Shown here: one piece after another, positions 56,497-64,000 of the stretch
Numbering within the stretch: the stretch's first letter is position 1
Layout: each line of letters begins with the position of its first letter
Assembly: GCA_022453515.1 (NCBI GenBank)
Contig: JAJNNY010000046.1
Location: forward strand, 62,001 to 126,000
Origin: Astrocystis sublimbata
Lineage: Eukaryota > Ascomycota > Sordariomycetes > Xylariales > Xylariaceae
Reading direction: 5' to 3'
DNA: 64,000 nucleotides
The notes under the pieces: model-generated
Databases searched by the model: none
What the model was told of the DNA's origin: nothing
Seen by the model: only the letters and a program-made list of their open reading frames with translations
Position numbers and translations under genes: made by a program

Positions 56497-59302
56497 ATGG
56501 ATGTTCATCGTATCAGATATGTGCCCTACAACCCATCGCCCATCAACTGTGTCGCCTTTTCGCAGTCTGCCGTCATCTCCAAGAGAAGCGGGCCTATTCG
56601 CTTAGCTATCGGTCGCGCTTCCGGTGACATAGAGATCTGGAACCCCCTGGCCGGGTCATGGCACCAGGAAACCATAATACGCGGCGGCAAGGACCGCACT
56701 GTGGGCAAGTCAATCTGTCCTTGAGTCGCCCACTTCCTAGCTAACGTTATGTAGATGGATTGGTCTGGGTCACAGAGCCTGATCAGACTACCCAGGATGG
56801 CAAGAAGATCGCGGGCCGTCTGAGGCTGTTTAGCTTCGGCTATTCGAGCACAGTCACTGAGTGGGATCTTGAGAAAGGCCGCCCGAAGCACCAGTCCAGC
56901 GGCACACACGGCGATATATGGTGTCTTGCTGTCCAGCCCTTCGTCGGCACCGGAAAGACCGGCGACAGAAGCCAGCCCAAGGTTTACCACACGGGCAAGA
57001 AACTTGTCGCCGGTACCATGGATGGGAGCTTAGTTCTCTACGACATCGACGACGGCGAGCTTCGCTACGAACGTGTCCTTGCTCGAGCCTCTTCCAAGAA
57101 GACCAAGATGGTCAGCATCGCATTCAAGAACCGCAATACAGTTGTCGTCGGCACCTCCCAGAGCTGCATCCTCGTCTACGATATGCGAAACGGTACCACA
57201 CTAGCCAAAATGACTCTGGGGTCCGACCTAGCCAGTGGCGCTCGCGAGATAATCGCTTGGTGTGTGAAGTGTCTCGATGGGGGAGATATTGTATCAGGCG
57301 ATTCGACTGGAGAAGTGCGTATATGGGACGGGAAAACCTACACACAAGCCCAGAGACTCAAAGGACATAGCTCTGATGTCCTCTCCCTCGTTGCAAACGC
57401 CGACGGTTCTACTATCGTTACAGGAGGCATGGATCGCCGAACTGCCTTGTACAAGAAGACCGCCGGATCAAGATGGGCAAAGGTTTTTCACAAAAGATAT
57501 CATCACCACGATGTCAAGACAATGGCATCTTTCGAAGGGTTGGGTATGAGTGTTGTGATTTCAGGAGGTATGTGAACTTCGATACAATGATTGACAGAAA
57601 CGGCGCTGATTCGTATTTAGGACCCGATGCTACCCCCATTGTCATGCCCCTTCTCAAAGCTGGTCTAGAGAACCATCGCACCCTGTCGTTTTTACCTCAG
57701 GATCCACCAATGCAGAGTGCGCCTAAGAGCCGGTTAATTGTCAGTTGGTGGGATCGTGAAGTATCTATCTGGCAGCTTCCAAACTCGTTAGGAGACCTAG
57801 CGGATCGGTCGAGTGACGACACACGCGATTTAGCTAAGAACCGAAAACGTCTAGCCCGGATATTAATAAAAGGTGAAGCAAATATAACATCGACATCCAT
57901 CAGTGCTGATGGGTCTTTGCTTGTGGTCTCCACAACGTCCGACATCAAAGCGTTTTATCTCAAGCGCGCCAAGAATAATGGGGATGATCTCAAGATATCA
58001 AAAATAGACATGGAAGAACAAGTCGCCGCTCTTGGCGCCACGAAAACCCTGATATCACCGGATGGTCAGTGGGTGTGTTTGGTGCAGACTGGGAGCAGCG
58101 TGTCTCTTCTACGAGTTGCGCAACCTTCTGATGCTCCCAAGCCCTCATTTCACCCAAAGGCCTCTCGATTACAACGCGTGAGACGCCAAATACCCAAACA
58201 CATTGCCATGGGTGGCCTTGGACAATACGACCGGACAATCACGCAGGCAGCCTTCTCCCCAGACAGTCAAATGCTAGCCGTTGCGGATCTGGCTGGATAC
58301 ATTGATACCTGGGTCCTTGGCCAGCAGCAGCAGAAGTCAATCAATGCGGAGAATGGCGCGACCGACGTAGATGGAGACGAGAAGATGGATGACACCTCAG
58401 ACAGTGAGGACGAGGACGGAGCTACGACTACGGAGGGTATCAAGTGGAGACGAAACCCAAACACCTCCTTAATACCAAAACTCCACAACGCCCCTACCGT
58501 TCTGGCATTCTCCAACCATACTCCCTCAACGAATTCAGCAGCCGAGGACGATGACTATACTCTGCTAGCCGTCACATCCAAGCCGCAAATTATCCTTGTC
58601 CACCCTACTTTTGGATCTCTTACATCATGGTCAAGACGTAACCCCATCTCGAGTTTCCCTGCAAAGTTTCGGGACATTCGTGATCTCGTTAAGGGGGCGC
58701 TATGGTCAGGCGATCGAGTCTGGCTGTACGGCAACACTTACCTGTTCATGATTGATACATCGCAAGATTTAGCTGGGTCCAACACCGATGATCTAGGGGC
58801 AGGAAACGAGTTGGTACTGCAAGGGAGAAAGAGAAAACGCGGCACTGACAGCGGAGCTGGCAACAAGATGACGACTGGGGCTATAGGCCCAACAAAAGTT
58901 GTCCGTCATGGCGAGGGTGGAAGCACGGAAGACATACCAGTTGACGGACCTATGTTCGACCCGATGGACGAGGATGACATGAGCCACGCAGGAGACAGTG
59001 ATAGTGACGATTCAGACGACGACGTCCAGGGCGAGTTATCGATTCTGCGAGGCACGCAAGGGAAGCGCACGAAGGACCCCCAAGCCAAAGAACGCCCTGC
59101 CTTTTGGCACACTTTCAAGTATCGCCCGATCCTGGGTCTTGCGCCCCTCGGAGATGAGGGATCAAGTCCGGGTCAGGATGGAGGCTCTGCGCAGCTAACA
59201 TTACACGGGGCCAGGCCGAGACCACTGGAAGTCGCTCTCGTCGAGCGGCCGCTTTTCGAAGTAGATTTGCCTGATAGGTACTTTGGGGAAGGAGAATCTT
59301 AG
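56497..59302 (+). CDS. UTP4: U3 snoRNP WD40 protein Utp4 (cirhin homologue)
   Basis: Three exons, 56497-56704, 56755-57567 and 57621-59302, with introns of 50 and 53 nt, give 900 residues. Intron 1 starts with GCAAGT (a GC-AG intron), needed to join GGKDRTV to DGLVWVTEPD. The start is MDVHRIRYVPYNPSPINC. WD40 repeats are evident: RLAIGRASGDIEIWNP; SFGYSSTVTEWDLEKGRP; GTMDGSLVLYDIDDGEL; SQSCILVYDMRNGT; IVSGDSTGEVRIWDGKTY; TGGMDRRTALYK. More degenerate blades follow in exon 3, including TQAAFSPDSQMLAVADLAGY. Acidic insertions (EKMDDTSDSEDEDG; DSDSDDSDDD) and a KRKR segment fit a nucleolar protein. Utp4 belongs to the t-UTP subcomplex of the small-subunit processome in 18S rRNA maturation. Confidence 0.93.
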
Positions 59303-60406
59303 CCTCCGGTAGCCTTGGTTGAATAGAACTTAGCAACGTGTTTGATTACGCCAGCGTCTTTACGTGGAGATCTTCCTGCACCACATGAACTTATATGAGC
59401 AGCCATGACACCTTGATGGCTTTTACTCCGACTCCGACCAATTGCCAAATTAAGACATTGTTGCATGCGAACCTTGATCTGATTGGACATGCTTTAATGG
59501 TTTAACCCTTATCAAAACGTCTGGTGCGAGACGCTTGCTCTTTCCTTGCACACAGTTATATATATACATTAGAAGCAGCAATGTATACACAGTTGCCAAT
59601 ACTTATTGTATATATAAATGTACTCATTTAGGTAATTATATCGAAAACCTCACCCCCACGCCGATTGGGGCAAGGATTTGAAGATATATGTAGGACATCT
59701 ATCTATCTTGCACCATTCAACACGGAGGCCACAGTTGCTCCTTCGTACAAAGAGGATTTCCCATATGGTGGGGGACATATTTATCGTTATTTATCGCCCC
59801 GGGTCCCGGTCTCGGTGCTTCGCCTATTATCTGATGCGGAGCCTAGCCCGGAGTCGCCGCAAGTAATCAGATTCTCCTCAAGACACGGGAGGGGCAAGAG
59901 CCCGATCTGCTTCTTCGATCTAAGCCTATGAGTAATGCAGCTTTTTTCACGTGCTTCGGGCATGACTGATAGCCCTGTTCTGGCCGTGAGGGGGGTGCAT
60001 ATGCACGGAAGAAGACCGAAACCTTTAGTTGAGTCGTATATTTGTTCGTACAAGCACTTGAGAACTTGCTGTTACAGTCACCCGCATTTAAATCGGTAAC
60101 AGCTCATCGCCTCTGTGGGGCTACAAGTGTTACGGATTTAATTGGTTTATAGGTGTAGGTGAGTCTTGAGTTGAATACTCCTATTTAATCAGGTTTCGAT
60201 AAAGGTAGATACTGATGGCGTGGGCCATATAATCACGGTTAATATTACATCTAGCACCCTTCGGGGGATACATCATTCAATCATTGGCCACTTGCCGTAG
60301 TGTATAAGAATCTAAATCAATACCTATTGATTCCAACAATCTAGCAGGAGCAGTTGCATATTTATATGTTGATTATATGTAATGGCATGCGGCGATTACC
60401 TTCTAG

Positions 60407-60430
60407 GTATGTATGTATGTATGTATGTAT
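60407..60430. repeat. (GTAT)6 microsatellite
   Basis: Six perfect tetranucleotide units. Confidence 0.9.
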
Positions 60431-60747
60431 CCGAGAATCATTCCTTGACTAAGCCGGAATGGCGATATCCAACTAACCAAACCTTACGTCAGAGCTTCGC
60501 GTCTTCATTCTGTGGCTCGTAACGCCACAACTCCCTATCCCTGGACTTGCTTCAACTCATACACATGTGCACTCCAGATTGCCATCATGCCCGACTTGCA
60601 TTTTCGACTCGCCGGTTTTCAGACTCAAGCTCGCGTCAAACAGCTGCCCACGTGAATGAATGAATTCGTCACAGATTCGTCACAGCGATGGATCTAGATC
60701 GAGGTCTTTCAAATGCGCTAGAAATGAGCTAAACGGCAAAGACCAAT

Positions 60748-60770
60748 AGCGCCGACGGGAATCGAACCCA
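60748..60770 (-). pseudogene. tRNA 3'-half-like fragment
   Basis: On the minus strand it reads TGGGTTCGATTCCCG followed by TCGGCGCT, that is, a T-arm with the invariant TTCGA loop plus an acceptor 3' strand. No matching 5' acceptor strand (GCGCCGA) or anticodon arm lies within 200 nt upstream on that strand, so it is not an intact tRNA gene. It may be a tRNA or SINE remnant, or chance. Confidence 0.35.
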
Positions 60771-62145
60771 AATCACTATCTGTGTGCTCGCAGACTGCTT
60801 CACTGTCAAATAGGTCTTCATATCAGGCCTGAAAGTTTCGACATTTGAAGCGTGTTAGTCATATGGTTTGTTGGTCGGAAACTATAATGCGACGTTGCTT
60901 TATGCTTAACAGAAGACCACGCAATGGACTGTATCCTCAAAGCTTCACTCTCGTATTGATTTTGGTACATGGATCGATCAACCCATACTGCCTCCCGAGG
61001 CCGCTATATTTGTAATTTCACAAGCCGAAAATTTCCCTGAGTTACTTCATCATTGTGTGGAATAGCTCCAAGAATCAAGAATCTTCCATCGCCTGCCTGA
61101 TCGAAGCCAACCAGCAAACAGATTGGTCTGGTTCCCAATGACACAGCTTATCACCCACCAATCGCCGAATCCCCAAGCAGCTTCTACTTATACGCCCGCC
61201 CGGGCCACGATGTGCCGGGCCTGGTTCAGCAGGGCCCTAGAACACAAATAAATGATTTGGGTTGGGAAACAGTTTCGGGATTTGGTCGGTGTATTGGGGC
61301 CCTCGCCTTCACAGGTATATAAAGGCAGTGTAATGGACGAGGTGGCTATGCGGCCTGATGTCTTTCTTGTTGTTGGATTGCCGAGGCGGAAGGAGATTTC
61401 AAAAGTTTCGCGGGGCGGCGAGGGTCGTCTTCGGCTTTCAGGTTTACGGGTTTGGTTCGACAAGACGCACGACAGACGCCGGCGCGTCCTCCGGTTTTAT
61501 AAGTCATACATGCATATTCCCCTATGCGTGAAGCGGAACCCCGGAAAATAAAACCAACGGACACTGTGTACAACCAGGAAAGGTTATTCCATCATCGCGC
61601 AGTCCAATGTTAGGAACATCCCCGTCAAAGTCTCGCCCCTGACCTAGGCACTTACTAAGTTTGGATACAATATGCATGAGAAATCCGTCCCGAGGGAATG
61701 GCTGTGCCGAAATCTTACATTTACAGCCGGGAGCTTATTTCATAGTGGGCGAGTACATCAGGTGAGTACATCGTGAGTACTTCGCAGTTGTTTATTTATA
61801 ATGTCCTTCACTAGGTCGAAGTCCAAAGTCCAAGTAAACATTGATTGTCAATAACATATTAATACCCCCCTTTTCCCCCTTTACTTTTCACTTTCCGATA
61901 TTTAAGACCATACACTCTAAAGCAACGCCTTTACTAGAGATCCTTTTAGTTAAGCAGTTTCACGCCCAAGAAACTCGCAAACTACCTATCCCATCCCATT
62001 TGAGAAACCAACTAACCTTCGCGTGAAGCCACCCCCTAATTATGTAAGTACCTAGGTAAGGCGTATGTGTATCCATTGTTGGCCAAGCAACCCGAACCCC
62101 ATAACCCTAACCATGATCACGCGGACATATAAAATATGATATGCC

Positions 62146-62344
62146 GTTCACTCTTTTATTGCACTACATCGCTGCGTCGTTCTTTTCCAGGGACACGTCA
62201 ACCACTCATGTCAGATCTTCCATCCATAACCGACCAACCATCATATCGAAGAGATGTCAACTATTATAAACAGTTCGCTCTTTCATTAGACTGCATCGCG
62301 GCGTCATTATTTTCCGGGTACACGTCTATCAACCGCTGATGTCA
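62146..62344. repeat. Imperfect direct duplication of about 70 bp
   Basis: Copies at 62146-62213 and 62273-62344, spaced about 128 bp. They share GTTC.CTCTTT.ATT, CATCGC.GCGTC, TTTTCC.GG and ACACGTC, and both end in ATGTCA. Confidence 0.75.
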
Positions 62345-62970
62345 TACCTCCAAAGAAATACGGGATCAAGAATGAACACGAGCATTGTCACGGTTCGCTG
62401 GCGGCTCGGTACGGAATAACCTACGAACCGCTACTAATTAGGTATACATACTCGTTTCTAGCTCAGAAAAGCAGAAAAAGAGTCTTCTCTCCTTGTGCAA
62501 TAACAAAAGTCATTTACTGGACTTCCAGCAGTGTGAACTGTAACAAGCATCTTCAAATCCCGAAAACTTTAGGCTTCAAAGCGTCGTCCACGGAAAACGG
62601 AACCTGCTCCTGGAACACTTGAAGCCATCATCAACGAGCACACGAGGCCACCCAGCCTGGTCCATGTTGGCAAGGAGCTTCACTTCACTTCTCATGATGA
62701 CTCGAGCTGGTACCTACTAAGTACTTACTTACGCAGCCATCCGCAATGCAAAGCAAAACCTCGGAGAGAAAAAGAAAGAAAAGGAAACACGACACGCAAG
62801 TCTGCTGCCTAGCCCTACCTGTGCCATCCTACCTACTCAATGAATCATAGATAGACACTGCTAGGCAAGTACGAGTTCACGGTGTATTATAAGAACCACA
62901 CATGGCTAAGGCCAGGTCTAGCCAGGTCTAAACTCCTCTAATCTACATCCCACTTTTGGGTGTAGGTAAT

Positions 62971-63030
62971 ACACCCTATTACAATACCTGCGCCCTATTA
63001 TAATACCTGCACCCTATTGCAACACCTGTA
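62971..63030. repeat. Three copies of a 19-bp unit
   Basis: Consensus about CACCCTATTACAATACCTG with few substitutions between copies. Confidence 0.75.
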
Positions 63031-64000
63031 TTTGACTAACACTAATACTTGACTTATCCAAATTCTCTGACTCACTCACTCCCTCACTGACTCACTCACT
63101 CCGTATTATAGAAGAAGCCACCACGTCCACAGCTTGCGTTTAGTCTTTAACCAAGCAGTGAAACCAAAGTAAAGGTGAAGTAAAGCAAAGCAACGTATGC
63201 TTACTGGTAGCTAGGTAGGTAGGTAGTCAGGTAATAAATACCTTACCTTACGCAATCCCTCCCCCCGTGTCTGCCAGAGTATTAGATTCATACTCCGCAA
63301 ACTAAACCAACGCCCCCCCAATCCAATATCCACCGGGCACCGATGCCATTATCGCCTCACTCACCCGAACCGGCCTGGGGACGCCGGAGCTCAGAGCCTC
63401 AATCCGAATGCACAAGCAGACTGACCTCGTGATACTTACTTACTGACTTACTATGCAGGCATGCAAGCAGGCGTGAAGCTACGCTTATATATATACGAGT
63501 AGTTGTTGTTGAAACGGCACGTTTTGATACTTTATATACCTAATAATGAGAGAGAATTGCACAAGCCACTGTCTGTAGGGAAGCTACCTACGGCTATGAG
63601 ACACCCCACTCACTATATGTAGCCTTCTGTACACAGTCTACACAGTCTACAGAACCTACGTAGACCTCGACCACCTCTATACAACACCATGATCGCCTGA
63701 CAGCCACCCGCGGCCCGATTAACGTCATTTGATGCCTCCCTGAAAGAGGGAGGGGAACCTGGCATGCCTGGCAGTGACAGTCAAGGTTTTCTGTGCAGCG
63801 AGGGGGCTTTGCTGTCGCCAAACTCAAATAACCAAACTTACACGTCTTGCGTGGCCTCCAAAGTTCCCATATCGAAATCCAGGCTACTCCGTACACTATG
63901 CCTTCCTTCTGTGGACGTTCCTACCTATTCGTAATGGTAGACAGACTGACAGGCAGCAGTAGCAGTACGTTTTGTACTTTCACGTGCCGAATTTCCTCAC

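Larger units (their letters stand above)
59303..64000. other. 4.7-kb gene-free right end
   Basis: No ORF on either strand carries recognisable protein features. The stretch holds simple repeats, a duplicated segment (62146-62344), a triple short repeat (62971-63030), a tRNA-like 3' fragment and several TAGGTA motifs. A gene with many short exons cannot be excluded. Confidence 0.5.

Overview
The window reads as nuclear DNA of a filamentous ascomycete (Pezizomycotina, most likely a Sordariomycete). Genes are split by short introns (about 46-155 nt, GT-AG with two GC-AG exceptions). Gene families are typically fungal (fungal NLRs, GH71, PL4, UPF0658, Fung_rhodopsin). Almost every intergenic stretch carries short CCTAGG/TAGGTA palindromes. 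No bacterial operons, CRISPR arrays or intact transposons were seen. Exon models below were built by hand from splice motifs, reading-frame continuity and family resemblance; each closes to a whole number of codons.

Left part (1-16 kb) is the accessory region. It holds the 5' part of an NLR-type gene running off the left edge, a small secreted protein, a frameshifted remnant of a fungal rhodopsin-domain gene, a two-TM membrane protein, the PP4 regulatory subunit 2 gene, and a PNP-NACHT-ankyrin NLR whose phosphorylase domain is truncated. Large stretches between them (2.4-4.8 kb, 5.3-6.2 kb, 15.2-17.3 kb) show no supportable gene.

Middle part (18-45 kb) mixes housekeeping and variable genes: a UPF0658 Golgi membrane protein with a possible non-AUG start, the GID-complex E3 subunit Rmd5/Gid2, a fungal F-box-like protein with cysteine clusters, a type II membrane protein with a fucose-lectin-like propeller, an old-yellow-enzyme-type flavin oxidoreductase, a 686-residue membrane protein, the AP180-type adaptor Yap1801/2, TFIIH subunit Tfb3 divergent from NudC, URI/Bud27, and a nucleoside deoxyribosyltransferase-like protein.

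Right part (46-64 kb) has a rhamnogalacturonan lyase (PL4), the Wss1 DNA-protein crosslink protease, an alpha-1,3-glucanase (GH71), a small hypothetical ORF and the U3 snoRNP WD40 protein Utp4. The last 4.7 kb hold no recognisable gene, only repeats and a tRNA 3'-end-like fragment.

The genes do not form one pathway. Local themes are innate-type NLR receptors on the left, a two-TM tail motif shared by two otherwise different proteins, and two secreted polysaccharide-degrading enzymes flanking Wss1. The most unusual observations are the rebuilt PNP/NACHT junction, a CUG codon in strong context as possible start of UPF0658, the shared TM hairpin, and two diverged tandem intergenic duplications.
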